From assembly GCF_023343835.1 (NCBI RefSeq), contig NC_064437.1, forward strand, positions 25,023,001 through 25,087,000: DNA of 64,000 bases, read 5' to 3'. The stretch's first letter is position 1, and each line of letters opens with the position of its first letter. The stretch is from Lagopus muta (lineage: Eukaryota > Chordata > Aves > Galliformes > Phasianidae). The position numbers and the translations under genes were made by a program. Below the pieces are notes generated by a model that saw nothing but the letters and a program-made list of their open reading frames with translations, was not told the DNA's origin and searched no databases. Below, piece after piece: positions 15,001 to 30,000 of this stretch.

Positions 15001-18000
15001 GTGGGCTCACGGCAGGGAGTAAAGGGCGCAGAAGGGAAGATCCTCCATTTGATCTTTCATCAAACACTGGAGACAAAAATAATTCTGAATACAGTGTGGA
15101 TCAAGTGAGTAAATAAAACTGCAGAGGTCAAAATGTTTCCTTTTGAATACAAGAAGCATCAGGAGAAGAACAGTACAGGTATCTCACAGCAGTTTTAACA
15201 CAAAACAAGCTCTTCCCACAAAGTACTGAATAGTTCACTGTCAAACTCCAGCCAAAACACTTCTGAAGAACAAACTCTTTGAGAGTCATCAACAGAAAGT
15301 TTCAATGCAGCCATGTTTAATGTTAAGGGATAGTTAAACAATAGTAAAGGAGGAAAAAAAAAAACAACAACAAGATAAAAACTTCTCAAAAAAGGCTCCT
15401 TCTCAAAAATGAAGATCTGAACAAAAAGGAAAGAGGACTAACACACCAATACCCTTCTTCCCTCAGCAGTGGGGATTTTTTTCCTTATGCGGTTAGGCTG
15501 GGGGGGAAAATAAGGGAGAAAAGGGAGGGGATCATTTATCTTTCAAAAGTTAAAGGAAACCATTACACAGATTAATGTGTGATATATCTCAAAGCAATAC
15601 ATCTTAACGCACACCCCTTATTTGTGAATTATCAAACGAAAGGAGTCATAAAATTGAGCAGTTTTTCAAAAGACCTCCGAGTAACCTTCCTGTTTTTCTC
15701 CTTACCCTTGCCATGAAGGTGGTAACTTTTTGCAAAGATGTTGATGACACTGTGTGGGCTTCCCTTGGCTAGCTCTTCCCACGACCCCTTGCTGTGAGTG
15801 CCACTTGTCTGAGGTTGAAGCGGCAGATACTTCTCAGCTTCTTTCTGAAACTCTTTTATGGGCTCAAAAGCATTCCTCTCCCGAACACAGAAATCTCTCT
15901 CTTTCAATGTGTCCAGAATCTTCAGTGGCAGCTGTTTGTGCTGGTCTCCCTCCTCCTCAGAGAGGCTTTCGTCACACAGGAGAGGCCCTTCGCTGACGGA
16001 GTCAATGCTGGACTCTCGAGGAATTACAGCTTTGCTCTGACCGTACGCCTGGTTTTCACGTCCCAGGGAATCAGCCAGTCTCTTAGACAAATGTCCAGTG
16101 GGGGACCTCATTCCAAGGCTGACTGCGGCAGTATGAGGCCTGATTGTCTCAGGGAGCTTTTTAAATTCACCAAGGTTGCCTACTCCAGGAAGGTTGTCTT
16201 CAAAGGCTGTGTGAGACACACAGGTACCCAGCATCTTTTGAATTCTGGCTGAAAAAGCACCTTCATTTTCCTCCCTCACAGGAGGACTCACAGCCTTTGC
16301 CCACCGTCTGTCATCCTGGTTTTCTTGCACAAATTCATGGTCCAATTTCCACATGGCACCAAAATTGAGACCAGCCCCAGCCAACTTCTTGGCTTCAATT
16401 TCAATTCTGCTACAAAGGGAAGCAGCTGTAGCTTTTAAAGCTTTAATCCGATCTAATTTACTCTTATATTGGTTAGCAGAGTGTTTTCCTAAAAGATTTT
16501 GCTGTGCAGCAGTTGAATTCAAGTACGGCTGAGCCATGAGGCTCAGCAAACCCGTGGGTGCAGTGTGGCTCTTCCTGCCTGCTAATGCTGCATCACTTTC
16601 CTTCGACAAAAGTCCCATCTGCTCCAGACTGCGAGGTTGTGAGCAAGGGCCTCCACTCAAGTCCATGAGAGTTTGTGGATGAGAGAGCTGGACTCTTGGG
16701 CGCAACCGGTCTGGCTGTACCCTTGAAGGTTCCATGAAGTCACTTCTGAAACAAAAAGTCAACATTTAAATTATTGACTAATAAGTATCATTATTTTAGA
16801 TGAAAGTCTCATTGACACAAGTTTGCTTTCTGGAAATAAATACTTCCTGGGGGAGTTAGAAGGGTGGACAATGGGCAGTAAACAGTTACAGAATGTTATT
16901 AAAAACAGAGCCCCTCCCAAATTTTAAATGTTGTTTATGCTGCAATTTGCATTTTAGAGCTGTAAAGAGCTGAATGTTTTCGTAATCAACAGCAACCTTT
17001 TTCTAAAAGTTTCCCAACTTTATAAAGGAGAAAACATTTCCTTTGTCCCCCCCTTTTACGTGGCATTTCTTAGCACTGTTCTTTCCCATTCAGTTGTACT
17101 CAGACCACGCTTCACTAGAACTGTCGCACCCCCCCTTATATGGGTGCTATGAGGAAAAGAAAGAAAGAAAGAAACGCCTCATTATATTTACAAAGTGTGG
17201 ATTTGACCAATGGAAAGTAAATATAATGAAGGAGGCTTATATTTAAGCAGCAGATGTTGATTGTGTAATTAAAAATGAGACATGCACAACTAGGCAATTA
17301 AGGATAGGCAAGAAACGTATTGGTTTTTAGCTTCTTACCTTTAAGACTTTGGTTAAGCACATTAACTTCTGATAAGAAAAACTCAGATAAGACATGAAAA
17401 AAATGAGAAGTGGAGAAAAGGGCATGAAAGGAAATAGGGAAAGGCTAGTTCCAAGCTGAAATAGAGGCTTTTGGTACTTCAGACACAGACTTTTTCAAAA
17501 AGAATGAACATGACAATAGATGAAATGGAAGCACTGAACAAATCAAATGAATACGGGCGTTGTTTTTTCTCATAAGATCATCTCTTCTTTCCTGCTGGCA
17601 ATAGCTAGTGGAGAAAACATTGCCTCCCAGTTTGAAATGCACATCCCTTGATGTCAGCAGAAGATTAACAGGATCCACCAATCATTCATTACAGACTCAA
17701 TAAATGCTAATAGCCAAAATTTTTGTACGCTTTTCTGCATCATCTGCCCCCTTACTTTGAGAAAACGTTGTATTTGCCAGAAAGACAATTACTCTCCACA
17801 GGGCATGAACATAAAGAACAATCTATTTTCATCATCCTGAGAAGAACACTAGAGTACCCCCCTCTCTCTCAGAAGGCCTACAATGGCTCACCTCAGTAGT
17901 GGCTGCTGCTGCTGAGGTTCCGACAGTGACATGTCACTACTTGAAGATGCACTAGGAGGACGCTCTTGAGCCTTGTTTTCTTTGTCAGATTCTCCAGATG

Positions 18001-21000
18001 GCTGATAACCAGGTCTGGGCTACAAATGAAAATAACCAGAAAAATGCATTTTCAGAAACCTGTAGGAATTTAGAAGCTTTTGTCTTATTAAAACTGAAAA
18101 AAATTTGACTTTCTCAGTGCAATATCACATCTTTCCTACCATGCAAAGATTTAAAAGTATAGGACATATATGCTTTTGTCTCAGCAGAATGTAATGGGAA
18201 AAGAACTCTGCTCCTATATTGAACTTGTTCAACTGAACACAAATTGATATTAGTCTTTTACTATTGATCATTTCACATTCAGTTTCTGATTAGCAGACTT
18301 TTAATTAAACTCGCTACTGATTTAAGTTTGTCCACTGGCTGAGAGTAACTTCAGACAAAGCCTTTCAATTCACCATTCGATTGAGGTTTACAGTTTTCTT
18401 AGAAGTCAACTATTATAGTTGATGTTAGTAAATATTCTGAACTTTCCTTCTACTATAATAGAAAGATGATTCCCATTCACCTTTCAGAGAGGTCTCGCTA
18501 CAAAGAGAAGCTACCATCAGTAGAAAGTTACTTCTGAATCCAAAGTACTGTAGTTTCTGCTTAAAAAACACTGTTTTCTATGCACGCTTTGGATAGCTCT
18601 CAGATCAGGACAACTCATGACCTTCCTAGATCATGAGTTCTCCTATTCCTGCAAACAACTGCAGCACTTTAAGTCAGTGAATCAGCTATACCTGTGTTTC
18701 CTGCACTGTAGGCTGCTGAGAGGGCTCTTTTAAAAATGTATGTTCCAACAACAGTTTAGAGTAAGTTTCTTGTAACTGTTTAGCTGCTGGAGGTTCAGGA
18801 GGAGGCACGCTCTTGACTTTTTTAAAAGCCTCCTTTTGCTTTCTATAGAGTTCTTGGAGTCTTTTGTTCTTCTGCTCCGTTGCCTCTTTTTGTGCTTTCT
18901 TCTCTTCATTCTGTTTCTTCTTCCTCTCCTCTTGCTGCCTGATGATGTACTGACGAACCTCATCTGTATCATAGTGACGTTTCCTAGAGATCACTTGAGG
19001 CTCCTCACTGGCAGCTACCTTGTCTGGTTTCCTTTTGGTTGGACTGTGGCTCCTGGTATTTTGAGTAGGCAAAGCAGACTTCGGATTCTGCTTTTCCACA
19101 TTTTTTTCCTGCTTTGTAAGCAGGGAATCCAACTGCAAGTCATCAAGAATTCCACGTATCTCCAAGGTCAAGAAGTCCTTATTCACAGAGGCATGATCAT
19201 CTTGGGTATCACCTGGAAGAGCAGATTCCTTTTTCTTCAGATTATTCCCAGATCGTACTTTACTCCTCGACCGCTCAGAACTTCTTGAAGAGGCTTTCTG
19301 TGTAACAACCAGTCTAGAATCTGAACCCGTCCTTCCAATACGACCTGTTAAAAAATAACTCGTCAGATATTGCAGGTAAAAATCAAACTTGGTAACTACA
19401 CACTCTAACTGAAGCAGCAGGGAAAGTGAGGAGGAGGAAAGTGATAAAAGATTGTGGAAAGTGATGCAATCATCGTGGAAATGGCAACCAACACTTAAAA
19501 TAACAGAAGGGATTTTATTAGAGTCTCACCCCTTCCCTGCACATGAAGATTTCTCTGCACATCTTTAGACAGTCCCAGTTTAACTGAATTGGTACAACCA
19601 GTATACCTTCCTCTTTTTCTAATGACCATGAAGCATGTGTAACCAAACAATTCCACTGATTTTAATTCAGTACTTTGGGGAAATTTCCTTTGCATTACAG
19701 CAAAACATCTGCTTACTCACCTCAACTTCAATTCCCCGGTGTCACGTCACCTATGCAGGTCTCACTGTAAATATGCTTATGTTTCAGATATTCAGTGTCA
19801 CAGCCTGAATTTAGCAGCCTCTGCTTACACTGAGCTCACACCCTTTATATTCTTACAGCCTTGCCACCTCAGAGGCATAATCAGCACAACACTTACCACC
19901 TTCCCTTATTTAACCCGACATTTGGACACATTCTGAAAAGGGCTGGTGGAAGAAAAAATGAAGAATTACGATGCCCAGAGATGATATTATATTCTACCTG
20001 TAAGAGCTAAAATAAATGTAGAAACATAAATGCCCAAACACAGCTTACAAATTACATGCAGCACACGTGGAAAATTAATCTGGCCACAGATGACTTCCAG
20101 CCATTCCTTTCCTCAGTAGCCTTAACAGGCAAAGACAGAACACAACTGATCAGATTTTGTTGTTTCCCTTTTTCCCTCTTTTCCAGAGCTCCTTTGCACC
20201 TTCATAGCATAGGAAGTGAGGTGATACATCCCAACCACGGAAGTGAATTAAATTTTCTCTGTAGCTGCCTCCAAGTTAAAAATAATTTATTTTATTAAGA
20301 AACTGACTACGCTACATCTCAGGCATCTACTTAATCCTGCAGACATGCAAAATGGTATAATAAATGAAGAACAATGAAAGTACAGTGATAAAGAACTTAC
20401 CAGGCTTGGCAGTTCGCTCTCGCCCCGTTCTGTCACTAGATACAGCTCTTCTGTCGTGTCCTATTTTGGGAGCTGGACCCAGTAGCTTTCTGACTAGCTT
20501 CTGTCCCTCCCGCCAGGAGGATGCACTTATTACATAGTTTCCACCTGCACAGTAAATAACAAAAGTCAAGCACCAGATGGATTTTCTGATGCATTAAAAA
20601 GAAGTATTGCTTGCACCTTTCAATCATTACTCTGCCCTTTAATTTTACATAAGGGGTACAGCTGCAGTCACACACTCATAACAGCAAGTACCACGAAGAC
20701 ACTCAACAGCTGAATCACACAACTGTCAGTGCTTCATGCCTACACATAACATGGTGTAAAACCTCAATATATGCAGCAGAACATTAGAGCCCTACGAAAC
20801 AAGGTTAAAAAAAAAAAAAGGTTACACATGCCTAAAACTTAAGAGGCAAACATTAGATAGAAGATGTAAAATGTTTCAATAAGAAGAGCAGAAACAAAAA
20901 TTGAAACAGAAATGCTAAGAAAGGCTTGTGTTTTTTTAATGTGAAGATGAATTGTTCCCTAGAAAGAACTTCAAACAGAGCTGAGGAAGGTGTCTTGTTA

Positions 21001-24000
21001 AGAGATAAAATAATCATGAGCAGCAGTTGTCTTATGCAAATTCACTGTCCTCTAGTTGACATTTCTGTACCATGACTGAAAAAAGAAAAAAAGCCATTAC
21101 CCTCCAAGCTCACAGTTAATTCACATACAGACTGAGTTTATGCCATCTGCAAAGCAATCGTAATGGCATTAGTATTATTTTATCATCCTACACATCATTA
21201 AATGATAAAAACTGGTGCTGGAATATCTCTACCTAACATTAATTAGATTAAAATGCTAGGTTTAGTCAACTCATCCTTCTTATGACTGCCTTAAAACATC
21301 ATTAATCATTTTTAAATGGTCTTAAAGCCATTTTTGGCAATGCCAGTCCTCAGCCTCTCTTTTTCTTTCTTCATACACTCTAGGCTTAGGGAAAAAAAAA
21401 GCAGCAAATCTATTCAGTAAGAAGTCTATAACCCACTGTTCATTTATTAACACCCCTCCTTGCTGTACTGTAAATTGTCCAAGTATTTTACAAATCTGCC
21501 AGCTGAAACATGTCACCACAATCCTCTTTTACAGATTCATCAGCCAAAGGGGTTCTCCTGCCTGACTCGCTGCTCTCAATTACTTCTGTGTGCATTTAAA
21601 AAGGCAGTGTAAAGCCTCATCTTCCATTTCAAGTCAGCTGTTAGAACTAAAAGAAGCGAATGGAACAGAACATGAGCTGTGGCTATTTATAGCCTTGGCT
21701 ATGTTAAGCAATTTCTTACTATGACTGGAGGAGGCTGGATCACACAGCTATGCCACTTAGATCTGTCTCTTCCACGCATTTGAGGACATAATTCTACTCA
21801 CATTTACTCCATTACAGAGGATACCCAATGCCATTAAAACTCAAAGCAACCTGTACTCCTCCCTCATTTGGGACTGATACGAATTTAAGTTAGCTTAGAA
21901 TGTTTCTTTAAGGATGAATTGATCAGCATAGGAAGCAGAAAATCCACGCTTAATGCTTTTAAGTATTAGAAGTCACCATCACAGCAAAATATTTGCATTT
22001 ACAGCATGCACAAATGCAAATTCATCTCAAAAACCCTCTATAATAGTTTATTTTTTTTCCAATTATTTTTTTTAATAGATATTCTTTAACAAAGTGTTTG
22101 CTGATTACTGGTGACTGTATATAACACCTTAAGAGGTGCAAGAGATGATTAGCCTTAATAGCACATTTTGTAAAAGAAATAAACATTCCTTTTAAACATC
22201 AAGGTTTGTAAGACCTGCCAGGGAACGTGCTTGAGCATTTCCAATTGATGAAAAAGACAAGCACGGGCCAAGCCAGAACAGAAGGTGCAGGACAGCAACA
22301 ACTTGATGTAGGACATGGAAGAGCATCAGAGCAGTGAGCCAAAGAACCAGAAGCTCAGCTGCTTCCCAACTGAGAAACTGGGAGAAATCCCATCCAGAAA
22401 CAGCCTCTTCATGGAGGAGGACAACTCAATGGCTCCATTCCCACCTGTTACCCAACTGCTGGCATTTCAGTATCATCTCCATTCCAACTCCCAGCATTAT
22501 TCACTGAGCTACAGGTCAGGCACTAACAAGTTTCCACATGAAACAGAAGCAGGATCCACTTCTGTCAGCACTGATGGACACTCGAGGATATCCCCTGACA
22601 CACACACACCCATCAGCAGTTTCCAAATGGAAAGGTGAAAAATTAAAAATATCCCCAAACTAAAAAAAGCATACATAACCAAGCAAACACCAAACACACA
22701 TGCATCCTCAATACCATCCACTATCACTACAATTGCATTTTTGCACATCTGCAAAGCTACCGAAAACTACAAGCTTCATTTTATTATTTCCTGAAACAAA
22801 GCTCATCTGTGAAGCACACACATGCAACAGTTTTCCTTCTACAGTAGGGGAGGTCACCTGGTTTGGAGTCTGGATTTGACGACTGTGGCAGTTTCTGAAC
22901 TTTCCGCACCGGTCTGGATGCTTTTCTCTCTTTGTTTCTCTCACCAGGTTTTTCTTTCTTTGTTGAATTCTCTAAAAAAAAATAACAAAAAAGTAGCAAG
23001 AGTTGTTAAGTGATATCCCACAGGAAAAAACACATAACATTTACTTTAAAAAAGAGAAGCTCAGAAGCACAGTCTTACAGCATGAAGATTTTGAATCAAG
23101 TATTGTTTACCTATGCACTGAAACACACAGAAGCCAAGCCAAGCCACAGTAAAGCTGTAACAGATCTTTACAAAGTCCACTTTCCATTTTAAATGCTATT
23201 TTGACAGGTAGAAGCAATTCTTTGTTCCCTTCTACTACAGACATTCCACTTTACAGTATTAATGTTCCACACAAACACGCAGTTCCTTCACTCCTGAAAT
23301 ACCAGAGCTGCTCCCTCCACATTAATGCATGACATAAAATCCACTTGCTGCTTCTGTGCCCAAGTGTGCAGGACAGGACACCCGTGTGCCCTACTTTCTG
23401 CAAAATTTACTTACCCAGTGATGCAGAATTACTCTGTGTCGCTTAAGCCCTCATTTAGAACCACAATTAGGTTTGAGGTTTTAGAGAAGCCAGCCACACT
23501 CCCCCAAGATAAACTTGTATTCTACCATGCTTTTACATTAGGGTAAATTGAATGAGAAGGAATGTGGCTTCATCACTAACTGCACTGAGTGGGTGTCCCA
23601 GCTGCCCTGGTAGAAAGCAGAGACAAGCACTGCTCAGGAACAACTGGCAAGCCATGCCTTTGCTTCCAGCAGCCTACCATGGACTTCTAGAAGCACTTTA
23701 ATTTACATGCCTCGAAGATGCTTTTCTTAATCCTGATACAACCAGACTGTGTTTATGGATCTCTACAGCCACTACTGTTTGTTTGTTCCCCTATTCAACA
23801 TGGATAGAGATGAAGTTTTATTACTTAGATGCTGATTTTTTCAGCACTTAATTTCAGCTGAATTCACTGATGGAGGATCAGAGACAGATCAATAGGTCAT
23901 ACTAAATGGAAATTTTAAGAGGCCTGTTCTGCCCTCTGTATCCTTTCCTCACCCATTTTCCATTCGTATTTGAGCCTGAAAGCATAGAAAATGAAGGCAG

Positions 24001-27000
24001 AAAGGATCAGAGACCTCAGTGACTGCACTTGCAGAAACCAAGATAGCCTCCTCACCACTCTCAGTGCCAGACAGCTCTTTCCTCATACCAGGAAACTGCA
24101 ATTGCTTCCCACTCACTCTATTCATATTACAACAAATTTGTTCAGTGAGGCAAAGTCGGAACACCTCTAAGACAGGATTATTGGAAGCCTGGGATCCGTA
24201 TGCAATATCCTTTAGCCTATCTGCTGAAGATGTAAAGGTATTCTGCATGGTCTGTGCTAACATAAAGAAACTTCACTGAACAAAAGAGAAAAGCTTCTGC
24301 AGTTATTAGAAATCTTACAGCTTATTTAAGAAATAAAGGACCGTGGAGCAGTTTCAATGCAAGTCACTATACACACCCAGAACTCTCCATGCTGTAACTT
24401 CAGTACAGAGTTAACGTATGGATGGATAATCCTATGGGCTAAAAATACATTTAGAGTACATATTATACGCAGCTCCAGCATTTGATTACTTGGTATCAGT
24501 TATTGAATATAACCTTTTCAGGTCAGCAAGGAGACACGTTCCACCACAGCTGTTCTACTCATGGGATTAGAACAAAAATAGGGTTGAACACAGCAGCTTG
24601 TCTCCTCGTAGACAGAAGTTCACTGAAAACACGACCCAAATGCCTTTTTAATTGGATCTCCTAGCTAATTTTTCAAAAAATTTGGGTTTATGTAAGGAGC
24701 TCATGAACTACTCAAACCATATGCTTGTCAAAACTAAAAATAAACAACGCTAGCGCAGACAAAAATATCTTCAGAATATTGGCATTCGATGCAGGAGCAA
24801 ATGCTGAACAGAATATCTGAACAACTATTTCGTTGAAATGGTTGCCCTTTCTGATTTTTTTTCTGAATGAATCCAAAAGAATTTCTTAGTATCTTCTCAA
24901 GCCATATAAGCAAACCAAAGCTGAAATCCAATCATTTCCCTATGAGCCACTATACTATCAACACAGTGAAGTGCCTTTCCCTCTAACCTTAAATATGTTT
25001 TGACAAATTAAAAATGTTATTTTTAATGTGTAATAAGCAAACTCTTAAGTGTCAAAACTAGTGGTTCTTGGGGGATATAATTTTCCACTCCAATGCTTTT
25101 TATTAATTTGATCTCTTTCTCCAATTAGGCGAATCAAAAGCAATTCAACCCTACAGCTCTTCACTGTAACCACTTCAAAACACTTTTGTGGACATCCTAA
25201 TCTAGATTAGCCAGAGAAAAGAGCTGTCAATGGCAATACAGTTTTCCAGAGTGAAAAAATGAATGAAGACTGGGTCCTGGAGCCATAAATACGAAAACAT
25301 AAAGCACGTGTTACAGTTCTGACTGTTTAGCTGCTTAGATTTGCAATGTATTTGTTTTACAGTTATCTTCACTCAGCCTTTATCATCAAAATACTGTGCT
25401 ACTACCTGAGTTCATCACAAAGAAAAGAAAATAATAATTTCTCCCATGTTTCTGTTCTTCAACAGCAGTATTTAATGCTTTTCAAAAGGCCTCCAAGTAA
25501 ACAAATAACAGTTTTTTAAGCTTTTAGTATTCAACACTTGATCTTACATCTAATATGGAATAAAGCCCAATGGTAACATTCTTCTAATTTACCACTGCTG
25601 ATTTACAAAGTGCCTCCTCCCAGACTTAATAAGCCTTACAACACTGAAGGTACAGAGTTGCAGAGAAAACTAAATCTAGATAATTTTAGAAGGCTTTTTT
25701 ATATCTTTTTTTTTTTTGGTCTACCTGTATCCTTCTTTTCAACAGAAGCTGCACTTTCATAAAACCAAGCTGTTATCCTAACTGCCTCTGCAGAAAGCTT
25801 GCTTCTTTCTTGGGTCCTTGCAGAGGACTCCAGCACTTTGAAAGAAAGCTGGACGCAGCTGAACCTTCCCTATTGTCAAGAGACCACAGCCTCTAAAGAA
25901 GTCCTTGCAAACAAATCTTTGGGACATAAATTTCACCTACAACTCCAAGATTTTGATTATTCTGATGTAAAAGCATGACAGTTCTATAAAGCCACAGATA
26001 TGAAACCAAGCTCTTGCCATATCATCTCCTCACCACACATAGCTGATGACACACCCCTTTACTGCAGAATACCTAATTAATGCATTTTAAATAAGCAGAT
26101 CCCAACAGATTTTCCATAGCAGATACACTCCATCTCCCCTTCAGCAGTCTATAAGGGTGCTAAATCCTAAAGGCTGCGTTGCTTAATAAATTCAATACGC
26201 ATATCACCTGTTAACTGGAGTGCTGTATCTGTATACAGCTCCCGACCAACGTGAAATCCTTGCTCATGCCAGATCTTTCCATCTGGAGCACGAATTTTAG
26301 CTTCTGCAGGATTAAAACCTGGAAGTAAACAATTGAAGAGTTTTAAATAATTGTGTAAAATGTAAAATTGGGGTACAAAAGGAATGGGAAATTGACAAGT
26401 AAAATAGAAACTACTTGAATTACTAATAATAAACCAGAAGAAAGCAAAATATCAGAATGCTGTCCGCTCACAGACCAAAACCCGCAGAAAAGTATGAAGA
26501 AAAAACTGAAAAGGCTTTCTCAGTCAATAACATGTTGCTATCCCCTGGGAACATACAACAAAACAACATAAAAATAAACCCAAATAGAAATACAGCAAGA
26601 TTATTTTTTAAAAGTAATCCATAAGAAGAGACAGGAAGATTTTAAAAGGAATTCACACTTCTAAAGGTTGTTGAGAATTTCTTGCCCAGATCTGTGATCG
26701 TATCATTCTATCCACTCCCGCTATTTGAGCACAACAGTTAGTCATTTCCATGCTTTGATACTTTGCAAAATTGAACTTTGCTCCTTCGCTACGAGCGACT
26801 ACCAGGGATTCTGCACCCCCATACCTTTGTATGCTGGAGCAGCAGGTGCAGCTGCCACTTTCCTGACTTTGGGAATAACAGTATTCTCCACATTTGTGAC
26901 CACTACAGGCTGTTCAGCAAATCCTGAGTGCTGGCCTCTGCCACCCAGCTCTTCAGAAAGCTCCCACTGCTTACGAATCCGCTCCTTCAGCTTCTCCAGC

Positions 27001-30000
27001 TTAGCATCATGCTGCTGCCGTTTCAAGATTTCCAGCCTATGAGCAGCAGTACTCGTGGAAGAAGGGAAAGACACTTTCAGATCACCATCTTGGGACATGT
27101 TACTCAGAGGAGCTTTAGTGTTACCCTCATCTCCTCTGGAGCTGCTAGTTTTTTCCTCTTCCAATCTTGGAGGTGGTGCAGCTTTAAGAAATGCCTCATT
27201 ATTTTGCAAGGCATCAATTGCTGGTCCATCATTTAAATACCTAACAACAGTCTCATCTGCAGCAGAAGAACACGGACTTTCAAAATCTCTTCTGTGGAGA
27301 TCCTGTTCATCTCTGTCATGTATCACACGGCCCATTACTTCAGCCTTCCCTTCTGCTTCACAGAAGTCCAAACAAGGCAGAAGTTGCTTGGCTTCCACTT
27401 GGCCAGAACCTTGATGCGGCAGAGAACTCAATGTATCCCTGCTGTAATAAGAGGAAGAAAAAAGTCACCATCAGAAGTGCAACTGCAGGACCTTCCAAAT
27501 CAGCTATAAACATGCTCATTAATTAAAAAGAACGATTCATCTCCACTTCAGAGGTAACTTCTTTTAAAACTTGACCATGATATATTCAATAAGGAAAGTC
27601 TGAAGAAATCATACGAAGTTGCTACTCCAAATTTGAAGTACTTTTCTACACTCTCTGAATAGGATTTTAATAGACTTGTGGTGGATATATCGTCAGGACA
27701 AAAACGTATTTAATATTTTTACTCACTTAATATTTTAACTGACTTAATATTTTTACTGAGGTTCAAGAAGTGAATCTCCATCATCTAAGCTTGCTGGCTT
27801 GCTTCATCAGCAAGTGTGTTTACTGAGCTCATTTAAGAAACCCTTAACACTGTACTCAATAAATTCTCTCTCTCCACATATTTTTCTCACATAGCATAGT
27901 AAGCATTACCCATCAATGTAACTATAGAAGATGAGTGGTTTAATTGCATATAATTTCACCAGCAAAAATATATGTATAAAATAAAATAAATCTATCCTGT
28001 GCACAGCTTAAGCAGCTACTACTGGCAGCTGTCAGATGAGACGTGATGTGTTAATGTAGCAGCTCCACATTTACCCTATAGCATAGTAGCTTGTAGGAGC
28101 ATTACAGTAATTAACACATACGAAGAACAGGTTTCTCTGTATTTTCTTTTTTCTCACACCCCACCATCTTCTATGGCCTCTAAATTACCCTGCCTCTAAA
28201 TTACTTTTCTTCTTGACCTTGCTTACTCCTTCAATGATAGCACAGTGTGGAACAATAACATTTGGGAACACGTGCTTAAGAACTAACGAAACAAAGTTGG
28301 AAAAGCATGAGGAAATGCTCTTTTTGGTCCTTATTACAGAAACTAAATACTTAAACCAATCAAGCCATAGTCAATCTGATGGTGTGACCCCATTTCAACA
28401 CGTTTGACTTTAAACTCATTCTCTAGACAAAAAATAAGTTTCTAAGTTAAAAACAAAGAAACTTGTCCAACAACACATGATGCTCGTGGATGGAGTAAGA
28501 AGTAAATTTCTGAGTCACCATCAAACAATATCAGCATTAGCTTAATTTTTATGTGAGTATATTTTTAACAGCCAGTTGTTCCAACTTAACCTGTATGAAG
28601 CCAACGGTTCACGAAATTCCACCCGGTTGCTTTTTTTCACATTGCTTTCAAGGGTTGTGGCTCGAAGAGGACTGCGTGAGGACTTCTCCTTGCCTGGTTT
28701 AGTTTGGCTGGAAGACCGGGAAGCTGAAACAGAAACCAAAGAACCCTTTATATACTTTATACACTTTATATACTCTCCAGAAGGAGAGATTTCTTGGGGC
28801 TGAATGAGTAAGCACACAATTTTGGGGAGTTCAAGTGGCACTCCAAAATAACATTTAAAGTTCTCCCTCTCTTTTACTACAGTCCGACTGCAGCAACTAG
28901 GAGAATGCTTAGCAAGTGCTTGAAACAGTGGTGACTGGAACTAGATGATCTTTCACATCCCTTTCAACCCAACCCTTTCTATAATTCTATAATTTAAAGA
29001 GAGACAATAATGCTTAAACATTAATTAGATGCAATGAAACCTATGTATGCTGATTGTGTTGCCACTCAAAGTCAATCTGCTACACGCACTGAAGAAAAAG
29101 AGTGTTATAAGAACACTCAAAAAAGTTAAGGTTAAAATAAAGCAAGCGTGAGATTTAACATTCCATCAGGGTGTAAGAGTTGACAATGCTAAAAAATGTA
29201 AACAGCTACTCCAATATAAACAAAGGCATATACAACTGTTATCAAAACCCCAATAAAACAAGCCATCAGGATGAGATAAGCACCGCTCACTCATAACAAT
29301 GGGCAAGCCTTGTCACTCATTCTAGCTGTATGTGTATGTCAGCAAATTTTCACTCCCAAGCTAAGAGAAGAAAATATTAGTTTATCCTGCACAATTAGCT
29401 TTTCATCAGTAGAGATCATTAGCAGAAGACACCTTGGACACACACAGGATTGGGTTGGTGGGGGAAAAGAATAAAGGCTTCCCAGACTGCAGTAGCTTAT
29501 CCCTGCATTGCATGCTATGCCCTAACTAATACATACCTTTCCTGTTTGTTTTCCTGCCGGCACTAGCAGAGGGCTTCTTAGCATCCATGACAGAATCAAA
29601 CACAGCTGTGCTGGTGGGAGCTATTTCCAATTTGTTCTCTATGTGCCGTAGCTAGAATTTGAAGATAATGCACATTAAAATACTGTTTTCAATTCTTAAA
29701 AAACAGGTTTTTTCCCCATGTGACATTTTTCCTCCTCATTTTCATAAAGAATAAAACTGCAGGCCAAAAGCAACTTTACAATGCTTGTGTTACAAAATGA
29801 GAGAGCCTTCTGACCAGAAAATGCAAGATTATTAGGATCTGTTTAAAAAGATCATCTGAATTATGATCTGTTATATAGATATGTTTCCATAAGTAAGCTT
29901 TTGTGAATAAATTATCAATAACATGCCATTCAGAGCCTTACTGCTTGGCCTCAATGAAGTATTAATTCCACTTGGAATATATTCTATAATACTCTTACCA

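Noticed and set aside
15794-16252. Plus-strand open frame of 152 codons
   Set aside because: Antisense shadow of the large CEP350 exon 15706-16745, which has clear homology on the minus strand.
18836-19288. Plus-strand open frame of 150 codons, leucine/phenylalanine-rich
   Set aside because: Antisense of the Lys/Glu-rich CEP350 coiled-coil exon; the apparent hydrophobicity comes from reversed Lys/Glu codons.
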